Shown here: positions 13,345 to 13,488 of the stretch, piece by piece
How positions within the stretch are numbered: the stretch's first letter is position 1
Layout: every line of letters begins with the position of its first letter
Source of the DNA: Bacillota bacterium
Lineage (GTDB): Bacteria > Bacillota > Clostridia > Peptostreptococcales > Anaerovoracaceae
Direction: 5' to 3'
Assembly (NCBI GenBank): GCA_016280485.1
Contig: JAEEGU010000035.1
Location: forward strand, 1-13,488
Length of the DNA: 13,488 bases
The notes under the pieces: generated by a model
Seen by the model: only the letters and a program-made list of their open reading frames with translations
Told to the model about the DNA's origin: nothing
Databases searched by the model: none
Position numbers and translations under genes: made by a program

Positions 13345-13488
13345 ATGATGAAAATAGCAGTAGAAAATAAATCAAAACTCTATATAGCATTGATTACTAC
13401 GCTGATTTCGCTTATAATATTAGTTACGGGTACGTATGCTTGGTTCACACTTTCCCTTTCGGGAAAGGTCCAGGAAATGGAGCTCAAA
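13345..13488 (+). CDS. Second SipW-type signal peptide protein, N-terminus (partial)
   Basis: An open frame begins with ATGATG at 13345 and runs off the window after 48 codons. It encodes a basic start (MMKIAVENKSK), a hydrophobic core (about 12-28) and then VTGTYAWFTLSLSGK. The GTYAWF motif at 29-34 is the same SipW-type processing motif as in the preceding secreted protein. The sequence around the motif differs otherwise, so it is a second, non-identical exported protein. The gene starts 39 bases after the previous stop with only a weak GAAAGTGAA ribosome binding site (about 13334-13342), so lower expression than its neighbour is likely. Only the export signal is visible and the mature function cannot be judged. 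Confidence 0.75.
   Translation, partial: MMKIAVENKSKLYIALITTLISLIILVTGTYAWFTLSLSGKVQEMELK

Noticed and set aside
1..13488. CRISPR arrays, insertion sequences, attachment sites, tRNA or rRNA genes
   Set aside because: No direct-repeat/spacer array, no transposase or integrase motifs with terminal inverted repeats, and no tRNA-like cloverleaf or rRNA segment was recognised.

Overview
The window is a dense stretch of a bacterial chromosome with every recognisable gene on the + strand. The order rpsK end - rpsD - rpoA - rplQ, then ecfA1 - ecfA2 - ecfT, the four-cysteine (zinc-type) S4 protein and the strong GGAGG ribosome binding sites point to a low-to-medium GC Gram-positive of the class Clostridia (Bacillota). 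A genus cannot be named from the sequence alone.

Layout. (1) 1-2120: the 3' end of the alpha ribosomal-protein operon, closed by a textbook intrinsic terminator. (2) 2208-4879: two signalling genes, a PAS-PAS-GGDEF-HD-GYP cyclic-di-GMP enzyme and a PAS-PAS protein with no output domain. They sit exactly where Firmicutes usually run straight from rplQ into ecfA1. (3) 4883-7399: the energy-coupling module of an ECF vitamin or metal transporter (two ATPases and the T component). (4) 7407-8060: trmB, the tRNA m7G46 methyltransferase. (5) 8041-10714: a two-component system made of an 8-TM LytS-type histidine kinase and a response regulator with a SARP-like winged helix. (6) 10715-10902: a non-coding region with three tandem 11-bp repeats, candidate promoters and a terminator hairpin lying directly before the next ribosome binding site. 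(7) 10903-13488: a YcgR-like PilZ protein, a single-pass membrane protein, a secreted protein with a SipW-type signal peptide (TasA/CalY-like) and the start of a second SipW-type protein cut by the window edge.

Reading across the genes, region 2 can make and degrade c-di-GMP and region 7 starts with a c-di-GMP receptor followed by surface or matrix-type proteins. The two-component system between them encodes a DNA-binding regulator next to an array of 11-bp repeats upstream of the PilZ gene. The inferred picture is an envelope-sensing and c-di-GMP-controlled locus for exported filament or matrix proteins, placed next to core translation and transport genes. The individual gene identities are well supported by motifs; the joint function is inference.
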